The translations under genes and the position numbers were made by a program. A model generated the notes under the pieces. The model was given only the letters and a program-made list of their open reading frames with translations. It had not been told where the DNA came from and searched no databases. From Streptomyces chartreusis (GTDB lineage: Bacteria > Actinomycetota > Actinomycetes > Streptomycetales > Streptomycetaceae), in contig NZ_CP023689.1 of NCBI RefSeq assembly GCF_008704715.1, positions 434,001-498,000 on the forward strand: 64,000 nucleotides of DNA, in the 5' to 3' direction. The stretch's first letter is position 1; every line of letters begins with the position of its first letter. This document shows, one piece after another, positions 8,778-17,160 of the stretch.

Positions 8778-9707
8778 TCACCGCGTGACGATCACCGCGA
8801 CCACGAACCACACCGGCGCCGCCACCATCCCCACGCAGGCCAGCACTGTCGCAGCTCGTGGCACGCTCCTCGTGAAGCGCTCGACCAACTGGTACAGCCC
8901 GCTGATGACGAGCACCGCCACCGTGACGTGCAGCAGCACCGACAGGCTGACTCCCAGGACCGCGCCGGCGATCCAGAGGTCCTTGCCCCAGAACAGCCGG
9001 GCGAGCAGCAGCGGGATCGCGATCGCGGCCGACAGCCCGTTGACGATCTCGACGAACCACGTCCGGTCGCCCATCCACAGCTGTGTCGGGTTGAAGGGGA
9101 TCCGGATGTCGAAGAGGTCGAGGGTCGCCAGGACGCCGAGTGCCAGGATCACTACGACAGTCAGGGCCGCGACCAGGCGGTAGTACCAGGTGCGGGCCTT
9201 CGTCCAGCCCGTTCCCCCGCCGTCGAGCATCGTCACCGTCGTCACGGCCGACCAGACCAGCCACCGCCTCACGAGCGCGGTCCCGGCGTCCGCCATGGCG
9301 TCCCGCAGCACTCGGTCGGCCTCCACGCGCCGCACCACGTGGCCCTCGGTCGAGACGTACGTCGGGTCGCCGGGAGGGTGGATCAGTCCGTCGTGCAGCA
9401 GCGTTGCCGGCAGATGGTTCCCGGTCTTGGGCACGAGCCAGGTGAAGAAGGCGGGGACAGAGGTCAGGTCGGTGCGGAAGGTGGCGGTCAGCCGGGGCAC
9501 CAGCAGCTCGCCGAGGTGGCGGTCCCGGTAGGCGATGCGGCGTCGCACCGCGAACTCCTCCTGGCCGCCGAGGACATGCCGGACGAGTTCGATCCGGGGA
9601 TCCGCGTCGGGGTCGGGCGGAACTTCCGGTTGTCCCGCGGTCGCGTCGACGCCGCCGTCGTAGAACCGGCGCGGCTGCTCGGTGACTGGGTTCTCGGCTA
9701 CGCCCAT
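8778..9707 (-). CDS. DUF1353 domain protein with C-terminal membrane region
   Basis: A 309-residue protein. Residues ~55-150 match the DUF1353 style of soluble domain, with TDLTSVPAFFTWLVPKTGNH, an LLHDGLI histidine motif and EADRVLRDAM. The rest carries about four hydrophobic helices (residues ~180-200, 220-240, 245-268, 280-305). DUF1353 is found in phage and bacterial proteins and is thought to be a peptidase-like or packaging-associated fold, but its activity is not established. The fusion to a membrane segment suggests an anchored cytosolic domain. Start is the ATG at 9707. Confidence 0.75.
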   Translation of the reverse strand: MGVAENPVTEQPRRFYDGGVDATAGQPEVPPDPDADPRIELVRHVLGGQEEFAVRRRIAYRDRHLGELLVPRLTATFRTDLTSVPAFFTWLVPKTGNHLPATLLHDGLIHPPGDPTYVSTEGHVVRRVEADRVLRDAMADAGTALVRRWLVWSAVTTVTMLDGGGTGWTKARTWYYRLVAALTVVVILALGVLATLDLFDIRIPFNPTQLWMGDRTWFVEIVNGLSAAIAIPLLLARLFWGKDLWIAGAVLGVSLSVLLHVTVAVLVISGLYQLVERFTRSVPRAATVLACVGMVAAPVWFVVAVIVTR

Positions 9708-9809
9708 GCCCGCCTCCCTCTCGCCAAGGGGTCCTACCCCTTTTGTTCCGGCGAGCGGGTGCCGTTATCCGTCCTCCCGGCGGTCAATCACCCGTGGGAG
9801 CGGGCCGGG

Positions 9810-10196
9810 TCAGGTGAGGTGACGGGCGCTCCAGGCGTTCCGGAGCGCCGGCTCCACGTCCTTCCCGAGGACGCCGTGGGTCCTCCCGCCCGGCAGGGTG
9901 GGGAGTTCGGCCCAGTGGGTCACCGTTTCGTCGCTGGTCAGGCCGTACGGCAGGCGGACGACACCGTCGGAGTCGACGAAGCAGTCCCGGTGCTCCGTGC
10001 CGTCCTCGCTCCAGTGCTGCGTCGTGAAGACCATCGGCCTCACCAGCCAGAACTCCTCGCCCGTCGGAGGAGGATCGGGTTCGGTGGCGTCTTCTTCCGG
10101 ATAGCGGCCGGTGATCGCCGCTGCCACCGGCGTGCCGCTCCCGGGCAGCCTCTCGCGTGCGTCCACCCACGTCACCGAGGTGTTCAGACTCGTCAT
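9810..10196 (-). CDS. small protein resembling DUF551
   Basis: A 128-residue soluble protein beginning SVTWVDARERLPGSGTPVAAAITG, which resembles the W-x-D/S-x-x-x-R-L-P opening of DUF551, followed by a short all-beta region with conserved Trp residues (EEFWLVRPMVFTTQHW; TVTHWAELPTLP). Function unknown. The ATG at 10196 is preferred to GTG 10202 because GAGGG lies a few bases upstream of both and fits the ATG better. It is the upstream neighbour of the DUF1353 gene on the same strand, 102 bp away. Confidence 0.6.
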   Translation of the reverse strand: MTSLNTSVTWVDARERLPGSGTPVAAAITGRYPEEDATEPDPPPTGEEFWLVRPMVFTTQHWSEDGTEHRDCFVDSDGVVRLPYGLTSDETVTHWAELPTLPGGRTHGVLGKDVEPALRNAWSARHLT

Positions 10197-10314
10197 CCCC
10201 ACCCTCGCTCAGCCGCTCTGCAAGGCGTCTCGTCCGATACGCCGGCATCCGGCAAGACCGCACGGCGCTCTCTGAGGTTGCTTGAGCACGCCCGCAAGGG
10301 CAGCGGGTGAGCGG

Positions 10315-10707
10315 TCAGTGTTCCTGGAGTACGGAGAGGACGTTTCCGGCAGGGTCGGTGAACCAGGCGATCGCCGCGGGGCCGCCGTTGCCGACACGGA
10401 CGATGCCTTTCTCGTCGTGCTCGAATCCGGGGTAGCGCGTCAGGGACACGCCACGCCGCTGCAACCCGTCCACGGCGGCCTCGATGTCGTCGACCGGGAA
10501 GTTGAGGATCGTGAACGTCGCGGGGGTGTGCGTCGGCTTGGGGTAGACGAAGACCTGGGTGCCGCCGCCGAGCCGGAGGGTCAGCATGCGCATCTCCCCC
10601 TCACCGGTGTCCTCGACCTGGAGGCCGAGAGTCTCTCCGTAGAACCGGCGGGCCTCGTCGAGATCGTCGACCGAGAAGCCGCTGAAGGCCTGCGACTGTC
10701 CGAGCAT
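10315..10707 (-). CDS. VOC family protein
   Basis: A 130-residue vicinal-oxygen-chelate protein ([25 protein letters not shown] at the start, [19 protein letters not shown] at the end). I place the start at ATG 10707, where AAGGAGA (10716-10722 on this strand) is spaced eight bases upstream; the GTG 18 bases further upstream would remove that site. Metal ligands are plausible but not all canonical. It is divergent from the PadR regulator, with 183 bp between starts, so PadR may control it. Confidence 0.82.
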   Translation of the reverse strand: MLGQSQAFSGFSVDDLDEARRFYGETLGLQVEDTGEGEMRMLTLRLGGGTQVFVYPKPTHTPATFTILNFPVDDIEAAVDGLQRRGVSLTRYPGFEHDEKGIVRVGNGGPAAIAWFTDPAGNVLSVLQEH

Positions 10708-10890
10708 GCCGTGTGTCTCCTTCACGGGTGGGCCGTCCTATTGCGTCAGGGCACACCACGGGCGCCACGGCCGCGACGCACGCCACGCGGACGGCGTCCG
10801 GATGGTGGCGCCTCCTTCACCCTTCCGAACACCCCCGCACGGGCACGCCCGCACCCCTTCTGGCGTCACCTGGGGCGATACGGTCACCTC

Positions 10891-11424
10891 ATGGCTGACG
10901 TGCGGTTGACGACCCCCTCCTACCTCGTGCTCGGGATCATCGACAAGCTGGGCGAGGCGAGTGCGTACGACGTGAAGGGGGAGGCGGCGCGCACGGTGGC
11001 ACCGTTCTGGTCGGTGCCGCACGCCCAGGTGTACGCGCAGTGCGACCGGCTGCTGGAGGCGGGGCTGCTGTCGCAGGTGCGGCAGGAGAGCGGGCGTAAC
11101 CGGCGAGTGCTGACGCTCACGGACGAGGGGCGTGCCGCTCTTCAGGAGTGGCTCGGGGATCCGGAGTTCGTGCCCGTGGAGGCGAGGGAGCGCGGCATCC
11201 TCAAGCTGTGGTTCGGCGGACAGCCGGACGTGCTGGCCCCGGTCCAGGTCGACGAGCATCGGCGCACCCTGCGATCGTACGAGGAACTCGCCGACGAGGT
11301 CGGGGGGTTGCTGACCCCCGGGCAGCGCGAGGCGCTGGAGTTCGGCATCCGGTACGAGCGGATGATGGTCGACTTCTGGGCGTGGGTGCGGCAGCGGGAG
11401 GACCGCGCGTCCACGGATTCCTGA
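10891..11424 (+). CDS. PadR family transcriptional regulator
   Basis: A 177-residue DNA-binding protein. Residues ~8-85 form the PadR winged helix (SYLVLGIIDKLGEASAYDVKGE, then VYAQCDRLLEAGLLSQVRQESGRNRRVLTLTDEGRAAL). The C-terminal half is the helical dimerisation domain of the longer PadR subfamily. PadR proteins repress genes for phenolic stress, drug export or membrane functions. Start is ATG 10891 with no clear Shine-Dalgarno site, so the mRNA may be leaderless. It lies between a divergent VOC gene and a DUF2306-like membrane gene downstream; either could be its target. Confidence 0.9.
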   Translation: MADVRLTTPSYLVLGIIDKLGEASAYDVKGEAARTVAPFWSVPHAQVYAQCDRLLEAGLLSQVRQESGRNRRVLTLTDEGRAALQEWLGDPEFVPVEARERGILKLWFGGQPDVLAPVQVDEHRRTLRSYEELADEVGGLLTPGQREALEFGIRYERMMVDFWAWVRQREDRASTDS

Positions 11425-11480
11425 CGATTTCCGACCGCCACGGACCGTTGACCTCGGCATTGAGCCCCTCTACCTTCTCG

Positions 11481-11499
11481 ATAGTCCAATCTGGACTAT
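11481..11499. promoter_or_regulatory. operator-like inverted repeat ATAGTCCA-N3-TGGACTAT
   Basis: A perfect 8-bp inverted repeat with a 3-nt centre, 40 bp upstream of the GTG of the membrane gene at 11539 and 57 bp after the PadR stop. The AT-rich symmetrical sequence contrasts with the GC-rich surroundings and is typical of repressor sites overlapping a promoter. It does not match the ATGT-N8-ACAT type known for PadR itself, so another regulator may bind. Confidence 0.6.
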
Positions 11500-11538
11500 T
11501 GGTTTCGGCCGTGCAGCGGCCATGAGCAGGAGGTCGCC

Positions 11539-12723
11539 GTGGGCCGTCCGACGAGCAGTACTTGGCGCCGTGGCGCCACGATCGCGGTGACCGTCATGTG
11601 TGTCGCGTACGCGCCGGTCGCGATGACCGAGCTGTGGCCGTACGCGAGCCCCGGCGCGCCCGCGTTCGGCGAGTGGCTGATGTCCCGCCTCGTCTCCCCG
11701 AGCTATGTCGCGGACGCGCTGGCCACCCGCATCGAGCCGTACCGGCACAGCCTGGTGCCGATGATCGTGCACTCGGTGCTCGGGGGCCTGCTCATGCTCC
11801 TGGGGCCCGCGCAGCTGCTGACGGCGGCCCGGCGGCGGACGCGTCTGCACCGGGCGCTCGGTGTGGTGTTCGCGGTGACCGTGTATGCCTCCATGGCGGG
11901 CGCCGGCCTGTACCTGGCGCGCACCGCGCCCGCGGACGCCTTCAGCGGGGCGGCGTTCTGGATCGTGCTCGCCACCATCCTGGTGGGCACCGTGATGAGC
12001 GTGACCTTCGGCATCCTGTCCGCCGTCGGCGGCTTCCCCGATCTGCACCAGCGCTGGATGCTGCTCTGCTACGGCTTTCTGCTGACCGCTCCCCTGCTGC
12101 GCCTGGAGTGGGGCGGTCTGCCGGTGCTGATGCCGGGGCTGTCGATGGCCGAGATCAACCAGGTGGCCATCATGCATCTGGGGTCGGTGGTCGCGTTCGG
12201 CGCGCTCATCGCCTCGCGCTCGCTCGACCGGCGCGCGACGGTCGACGGGGTGGCCGGTTCGTGGGCCCCGTTGCCGGTGCTGGCCGCAGCCCACTTGGCC
12301 GGCGCCGCCGCGCTGGCCTGGATCGTGTACTCGTACCTGGACTTCGGTGCGGCGGGTCACCGTCTGCTGGCGGGCTATCTGCTGCCGTACGCCGTCACTT
12401 ACGCCGTCATGGCCGCCGCCGCGAGGCGCGCGGCACGGCAGGGCCGCACCTGGGCCCGCGAGGAATGGCGGCTGCACCTGACAGCGCTGTGCCTGGCACC
12501 CGTGCTCTCGGCCGGTGCGACCCCGGTCTTCGAGCGCACTCTCGGCCTGGACCACCACACGGCTCTGGCCGCCGGCCTCGCCATCGGCTGCGGCGTCCTC
12601 GCCACCACGGCCACCGCGGTGGTGAGCCTGCGCGTCATGTACGCCCGCGAGCTGCGCAAGCGATCGACCGCGGACTCCTCCGCCGCCGCGTCGCCCTCGC
12701 GCATCTCCACGCCCGTCTCGTAG
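11539..12723 (+). CDS. DUF2306-like multi-pass membrane protein
   Basis: A 394-residue protein with about ten hydrophobic segments. The central part (HSLVPMIVHSVLGGLLMLLGP followed by RLHRALGVVFAVTVYASMAGAG and DLHQRWMLLCYGFL) has the conserved histidines, H-R-x-x-G and W-M arrangement of DUF2306, a family of predicted membrane redox or heme-associated proteins with unproven function. GTG 11539 is preceded by AGGAGG (11528-11533). The polar C-terminus carries a Ser/Ala-rich tail. It is probably controlled by the inverted repeat just upstream. Confidence 0.75.
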   Translation: MGRPTSSTWRRGATIAVTVMCVAYAPVAMTELWPYASPGAPAFGEWLMSRLVSPSYVADALATRIEPYRHSLVPMIVHSVLGGLLMLLGPAQLLTAARRRTRLHRALGVVFAVTVYASMAGAGLYLARTAPADAFSGAAFWIVLATILVGTVMSVTFGILSAVGGFPDLHQRWMLLCYGFLLTAPLLRLEWGGLPVLMPGLSMAEINQVAIMHLGSVVAFGALIASRSLDRRATVDGVAGSWAPLPVLAAAHLAGAAALAWIVYSYLDFGAAGHRLLAGYLLPYAVTYAVMAAAARRAARQGRTWAREEWRLHLTALCLAPVLSAGATPVFERTLGLDHHTALAAGLAIGCGVLATTATAVVSLRVMYARELRKRSTADSSAAASPSRISTPVS

Positions 12724-12847
12724 CAGCCCGCCCTCTCGTTGCGACTGCGGAGCCCCGGAACCGTCCGCTGTCCCGTGGCCGTCCGCCGCGGTACGCGGTC
12801 GCCGGTCGACGTACGTCCCCAGGTCCCCGCCCGGAAACGGAAACCTC

Positions 12848-13019
12848 ATGACGCAGGCAGCATCCGACGCCCCCGCCCGCGCAGCCGCCGGCGGACGCCC
12901 GCTGACGGCAGGAGTGGCCATGCTGGCCACCGCCGTGGCGGTGAACAGCCTTCTTTCTGCTGTGCGCGGGCGCGAGTGGACACTTCCTGCTGAAGCGGTC
13001 CGCCGCTCGCCGCGACTGA
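12848..13019 (+). pseudogene. small membrane protein gene with an apparent frameshift
   Basis: The frame from ATG 12848 encodes a polar start and then a hydrophobic run (GVAMLATAVAVNS) that stops being hydrophobic at base ~12950. Shifting by one base there continues as FFLLCAGASGHFLLKRSAARRD and stops at TGA 13017-13019, restoring a normal single-helix membrane protein of ~57 residues with a positive tail. Removing one C, or adding two bases, near 12950 repairs it. The family is not one I recognise. It may be a true decayed gene or a sequencing error. Confidence 0.5.
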
Positions 13020-13032
13020 TCCGACGCGGCCG

Positions 13033-13899
13033 CTACGCGTCCCGGCTGCGGTCCCGGACCTCGGGTCGCGGCTCGAAGCCGGCCGACCTGTAGGTGGCTA
13101 CGGCGCCGATGTTGGAGCTCGGCGTGCACACGATCGCGCTCGACGACCCCAGCTCCTGGAGCGCGGCCGCCGCGGCGACGGTGATCGCCCTGCCGTGGCC
13201 GCGACCGCGATGGTCCCGAGCGACGCCCATCGGCTCCAGCAGGCCGGGTTTGCCCCGCCCGGCCGACCACACCGTCACCGCCGCCACCGCGTCGCCACGG
13301 TCGTCGTACGCGACGAGACACCGGGCGTCGGCGTACAGTTCGCCGCTCGCCATCGCGTGCCAGCGCTCGTCCGTGAACGTCGAGCTGTCGAACGACGCCC
13401 GCTGTACGGCCGCTCGCACGTGCGCCTGCTCCGGTCCGATCACCTCGATCCGCACGCCCGGGTCCTCCACCGGCTCGGCGAGGTCGCGACGCAGCGGCGT
13501 CCACGGTTCGTCGACGTCCCAGCCGTCCTCGGCCAGGAGTTCCTGGACGAGCGCGGCCATGGGGGCCTCGATGTAGGCCTTGCCCTCCCTGAACACACCG
13601 TGTTCCGTCCGGGACACGTCCTTGACCAGCTGGCGCGCCAGTTCCTCATCCCGGTGAGCGTCGGGGGCGATCGTCAGTCGGAGCAGGTCGGGGCCGTCCA
13701 GCAGCCCGACGGCGAGAATGTTTCCGCCCTGGCTCCAGGTCCGGACCGCCTCGGCCGTCACGCCGGCGCCGAACCGCCAGAACCAGCCAAGGTCCCCCGG
13801 ATGCAGTTGCATGGGCGCCCCTTCGTACTGCCACTCCCGCAGCACACCCACGGTCCCGCTCAGCCCGTCGACTCCCGGCCTGCCCAACGCGATCGTCAT
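13033..13899 (-). CDS. GNAT family N-acetyltransferase
   Basis: A 288-residue protein whose C-terminal ~130 residues form the Gcn5-related acetyltransferase fold. The acetyl-CoA loop is clear (MGVARDHRGRGHGRAITVAAAAAL, motif A R-x-x-G-x-G), followed by motif B with ICTPSSN-like IVCTPSSNIGAVATYRSAGF. The N-terminal half (~1-140) is a divergent second module without a CoA loop, as in double-GNAT proteins. The substrate is unknown. It ends 14 bp from the decayed small membrane gene on the other strand. Confidence 0.87.
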   Translation of the reverse strand: MTIALGRPGVDGLSGTVGVLREWQYEGAPMQLHPGDLGWFWRFGAGVTAEAVRTWSQGGNILAVGLLDGPDLLRLTIAPDAHRDEELARQLVKDVSRTEHGVFREGKAYIEAPMAALVQELLAEDGWDVDEPWTPLRRDLAEPVEDPGVRIEVIGPEQAHVRAAVQRASFDSSTFTDERWHAMASGELYADARCLVAYDDRGDAVAAVTVWSAGRGKPGLLEPMGVARDHRGRGHGRAITVAAAAALQELGSSSAIVCTPSSNIGAVATYRSAGFEPRPEVRDRSRDA

Positions 13900-14031
13900 G
13901 CCGTCGATGACACACCACCGCGCCGACCGGCCGCACCTGGTTTCCGGCCGGGCCTGCTGGCGGTCGACGCGCGGGTCGCAACATCCGCCGGAGCACAGCC
14001 GGACGTACCGACCGGCACGGGCGCTCGGCCC

Positions 14032-14751
14032 TCAACTGCCGCCCGGGTCGAGGCGCATGCGGATCATCGGCGCGGCGGCCGTCAGGATGGCGCACACCAC
14101 CAGCAGCACGGGCAGTACGCCGGCCCACTCCCGGGCCTCCCGGAGCAGCAGCATGGAGATTCCCGCCCCCACCATCAGCGCGGTCAGCTGCGCGGGCGCC
14201 CAGCGATCCGGGCGGCCCGTTCCCACGCCCCGCACGATGTACGTGGCGAACGTGCCGGTCAGATAGGTGGTCGGTGAGGCGGCCCGCCCGGCCGCCACCA
14301 TGGCCGCCGACTGGACACCCATCGTCGCGGCGGCACCGAACTGCAAGGCGTCCCGCGCGGTTTGCCCAGGCGTTCCGCCCAGGGCAGCCCAGATCACGGC
14401 GCCGGCCGCCAGTAGGACCGCCTCGCCGACCAGACAGAACATCACCGGCGCGGGCCAACACGTTCCCGCGTCCCCGCTCCGGCGGGTGAGTCGGGCGGTC
14501 ACGGCAGCGCCCAGGGCGAACCCCGTCAGCGCCAGCACCGCCGCGGTCACGCCCGTCGCCTGCCCGCGGCCGATCGCCATCCCGAGCAGGGCGAGATTGC
14601 TGGTCATCACCCCGGCGAAGACGTGTTCCAGCGCGGTGAAGGAGATGGCTTCCACCGCTCCGGACGCGGCGACCAGCAGGACAAGGGCGAGGTGCAGGGC
14701 CGTCCCTCGTTCCGGATGCTCGTCGGCACGCCCGCCACGCTGGTCACTCAC
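14032..14751 (-). CDS. YoaK/DUF1275 family membrane protein
   Basis: A 239-residue integral membrane protein with about six to seven hydrophobic helices. The start LALVLLVAASGAVEAISFTALEHVFAGVMTSNLALLG contains the family pattern G-x-x-D/E-A-x-x-(F/Y), then F-x-x-x-M-T-G/S-N, and a later GVQSAAMVAAGRAASPTTYLTGTF matches the second conserved stretch N/T-T-Y-L-T-G-T. DUF1275 proteins are presumed transporters of unknown substrate. The start is GTG 14751. It is followed by a GNAT gene and preceded by the exported deaminase, all on the same strand. Confidence 0.87.
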   Translation of the reverse strand: MSDQRGGRADEHPERGTALHLALVLLVAASGAVEAISFTALEHVFAGVMTSNLALLGMAIGRGQATGVTAAVLALTGFALGAAVTARLTRRSGDAGTCWPAPVMFCLVGEAVLLAAGAVIWAALGGTPGQTARDALQFGAAATMGVQSAAMVAAGRAASPTTYLTGTFATYIVRGVGTGRPDRWAPAQLTALMVGAGISMLLLREAREWAGVLPVLLVVCAILTAAAPMIRMRLDPGGS

Positions 14752-14792
14752 AGTGCCCGAGCATAACTATCCGTACCGGGCGAGTGTCGTCT

Positions 14793-15434
14793 CTACCCGT
14801 GCGTCACTCCCGGCGCGTCCGGGAGGCTCTCGCGCAGCCGCTGGGCCTGCCGGAAGAGGCGGTTGGTGTGGTTCGCGAGGACACCGCCCATCAGCAGCTG
14901 CGGGGTGTAGAAGGAGCTCGCCGCGTCGGCCACCTGGCGTGCGGTCAGGTCGATCTGGATGATGCCGGTGCTGCGGATGTCGTCGATCGAGCTGGCCCAG
15001 ACGACGCGCCGCAGGTTCGCCCACGCCATCGCGCTCATACACATCGAGCAGGGCTCGCCCGTGGTGTAGAGGGTGGCGTCGGCCCAGCCCTGATTGCCCT
15101 GCCGCCGCACGTAGTCGTTCATGGCGACCACCTCGCCGTGCAACAGGGGACTGTCCGTCCCGGTGTTGACTCCGCCCGCCAGGATCTCGCCGGTGCGGGT
15201 GTGCACGATGACCGCGCCGAAGGGCCACTTGGGGTTCCTGCGGGCCTGCTCGATGGCCAGCCACATGAACCGCTCATGACCGACGCCGCCATGTCGCGCC
15301 GTCACGACACTCGCCTCGACGTCCGGGCGGGCATACGCCTGCTGGAGCATGCCGTGAGGGAGGGCGAACGGCACCGCGGCGCCCGTCACCGCAACTCCGC
15401 ACCTGCCGAGAAACTGACGCCTGCCCGAGTCCAT
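14793..15434 (-). CDS. TAT-exported nucleoside/CMP-type deaminase
   Basis: A 213-residue zinc deaminase of the cytidine deaminase-like fold. The zinc-binding signatures are intact: LLHGEVVAM (His ligand and catalytic Glu) and TTGEPCSMCMSAM (the Cys pair), plus KWPFGAVIV in the substrate site, as in guanine deaminase and TadA-like enzymes. Unusually it begins with a twin-arginine signal (SGRRQFLGRCGVAVTGAA), implying export of a folded, metal-loaded enzyme. ATG 15434 has GAGGGG six bases upstream, which decides the start over GTG 15455. Deamination of a purine or pterin in the medium is the inference. Confidence 0.87.
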   Translation of the reverse strand: MDSGRRQFLGRCGVAVTGAAVPFALPHGMLQQAYARPDVEASVVTARHGGVGHERFMWLAIEQARRNPKWPFGAVIVHTRTGEILAGGVNTGTDSPLLHGEVVAMNDYVRRQGNQGWADATLYTTGEPCSMCMSAMAWANLRRVVWASSIDDIRSTGIIQIDLTARQVADAASSFYTPQLLMGGVLANHTNRLFRQAQRLRESLPDAPGVTHG

Positions 15435-15534
15435 GCGTATCCCCTCACCTGACACTGCCGACTTCGCAAGGTAACTGGATCATCACAGAAGGCGTCCAGG
15501 ATGCGACACACCACGGAGGCGGAGGGCGTCCGCC

Positions 15535-16131
15535 TCAGTCGGTGCTCCGTACCGCCGCGAGGCACTGATCGTAGAGGTCGGCCAGGTCGAGCCGGCCGTC
15601 GTGCCTGACCCAGAGTTCGCTTGCCGTGTCCACGCAGGCGAAGACCGTGGCGACGATCGCCTTGGCGCGCGGGTCCGAAGCCGGGGCAGGTGAATCCCCG
15701 GCGCCGGGGGCGAGCCGCGTCTGGACGACCGGGACGAGTTCGGCCTGCCAACGCAGGCGCTTCTCGATGTAGCGGGCGTGCAGCGAGGGCGTGTCGAAGA
15801 TGAGGCGGGACAGCTCCAGGACCCGCTCGGGGGTGTGATTGGCGGTCAGGACGACCTCGAATCCGGCGCGCAGGGCATCCCAGGCGGAGACTTCGGCCGG
15901 CTGCTGCTCCACGGTCTGCCGCAGCAGTTCACCGAGCGCGTCCTGGTCACCGCAGACCAGATCTTCCTTGGTGCCGAAGTAGCGGAACAGGGAGCGTTGC
16001 GAGATCCCCGCCTCCCGCGCGATCTGGGCGATCGTCGTCTGCTCGTAGCCCTGCTCGGTGAACAGGCGGACCGCCGTGTCGAGGATCGCCTCGACGGCCA
16101 CCTGCCGAGAGCGGTCCCACAAGGTCGTCAT
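15535..16131 (-). CDS. TetR family transcriptional repressor
   Basis: A 198-residue TetR protein. The N-terminal helix-turn-helix is clear (residues ~14-58: AILDTAVRLFTEQGYEQTTIAQIAREAGISQRSLFRYFGTKEDLV); the C-terminal ligand domain is divergent as usual. Start at ATG 16131, where the domain begins; longer readings have no domain content. It is divergent from an SDR oxidoreductase with 84 bp between starts, and repeats in that gap are the likely operator, so it probably represses itself and the oxidoreductase until a ligand binds. Confidence 0.9.
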   Translation of the reverse strand: MTTLWDRSRQVAVEAILDTAVRLFTEQGYEQTTIAQIAREAGISQRSLFRYFGTKEDLVCGDQDALGELLRQTVEQQPAEVSAWDALRAGFEVVLTANHTPERVLELSRLIFDTPSLHARYIEKRLRWQAELVPVVQTRLAPGAGDSPAPASDPRAKAIVATVFACVDTASELWVRHDGRLDLADLYDQCLAAVRSTD

Positions 16132-16171
16132 GGGCGTCAGGTTACCCCCTCTGGACAGCGACCGCCTACTT

Positions 16172-16200
16172 GGCATTAACTGCCAGATAGGCATCAACTG
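16172..16200. promoter_or_regulatory. direct repeat GGCATyAACTG in divergent TetR/SDR promoter
   Basis: GGCATTAACTG (16172-16182) and GGCATCAACTG (16190-16200) are 11-bp direct repeats with one mismatch and an 18-bp period. The first copy also lies in a short inverted repeat (TGGCA-TTAAC-TGCCA). The right copy ends 15 bp before the SDR start, so binding would block its ribosome binding region and promoter. It is the best operator candidate for the adjacent TetR. Confidence 0.6.
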
Positions 16201-16215
16201 AAAGAAGGGCATCCG

Positions 16216-17019
16216 ATGACGGCCGTCGACTACCACGGACAGACCACCCTCATCACCGGCGCCAGTGCCGGCCTCGGCGCCGAGTTCGCGCGCCGGCTCG
16301 CCGCTCGCGGCTCCGACCTCGTCCTGGTCGCCCGCCGCAAGGACCGGTTGGAGGAGCTGGCGGCCGAACTGCGGGCGGCCCATCGGGTCCGGGTCCACGT
16401 CGTGGAGATGGACCTGGCCACGGAGAACCCCGGGCAGGTGTTGGCCGCGCGGGTGGAACAGCTCGGCCTGCACGTCACCAGCGTGATCAACAACGCCGGG
16501 TTCGCCACGTTCGGGCCCTTCCACCAGGCCGACCCTGCACGGCTGCGCAAGGAGATAGCCGTCGATGTGACCGCGGTGGCCGACATCAGCCGCGCGTTCA
16601 TCGAGCCGCTGCGTACGGCCGGGCGCGGGGTGCTGGTCAACGTGGCGAGCATGGCCGCGTATCAGCCCAACCCGCGTATGGCTGTCTACGGTGCGACGAA
16701 GGCGTTCGTCCTGAGCCTCACCGAAGCGCTGTGGGAGGAGTCGCGCGGCTCCGGCCTGCGCGTGCTGGCCCTCTCCCCCGGTGCGACCCGGACCGAGTTC
16801 TTCGACGTCGTCGGCACCACGCGGGCCGCCGGGGGAAGTCGCCTCGCCTCACCCGCCGATGTGGTCCGCACCGCCCTGGCCGCCCTGGACCGCAGAAACC
16901 CGCCCCCCAGCGTCATCGCGGGACGCCTCAACCGCACGATGGCGTTCCTCGCGAGGCGCCTCGCCGGCCGACGACAGGTGATCCGGGTCATCGGCCGACT
17001 TACGGCCGAGGGGGCGTGA
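16216..17019 (+). CDS. SDR family NAD(P)-dependent oxidoreductase
   Basis: A 267-residue classical short-chain dehydrogenase. TGASAGLG (residues ~14-21) is the cofactor loop, ARRKDR suggests NADP preference, INNAG marks strand four, and the catalytic Ser and Tyr-x3-Lys appear as VASMAAY and YGATK. The C-terminal PSVIAGRLNRTMAFLARRL stretch is typical of the DltE-like cytoplasmic SDR subgroup. It presumably reduces or oxidises a carbonyl/alcohol whose level is sensed by the divergent TetR. AAAGAAGG (16201-16208) precedes the ATG. Confidence 0.9.
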   Translation: MTAVDYHGQTTLITGASAGLGAEFARRLAARGSDLVLVARRKDRLEELAAELRAAHRVRVHVVEMDLATENPGQVLAARVEQLGLHVTSVINNAGFATFGPFHQADPARLRKEIAVDVTAVADISRAFIEPLRTAGRGVLVNVASMAAYQPNPRMAVYGATKAFVLSLTEALWEESRGSGLRVLALSPGATRTEFFDVVGTTRAAGGSRLASPADVVRTALAALDRRNPPPSVIAGRLNRTMAFLARRLAGRRQVIRVIGRLTAEGA

Positions 17020-17160
17020 CGATCGGCGGACACACCCTCGCCCCGGAGGCGGTCAGCATGGCTTGCCTCGCCGTCTGGCCGCACTCCCGCGCCTGATCCA
17101 CATGCCTTAGCCCCGGCTCGGGCTTAGCGTTCTTGATATGGGCGTTAGGTTTTGCGCCGC

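Noticed and set aside
10761..10812. GGCGCCAC ... GTGGCGCC inverted repeat before padR
   Set aside because: The arms are 36 bp apart and in high-GC DNA such short matches are expected by chance.
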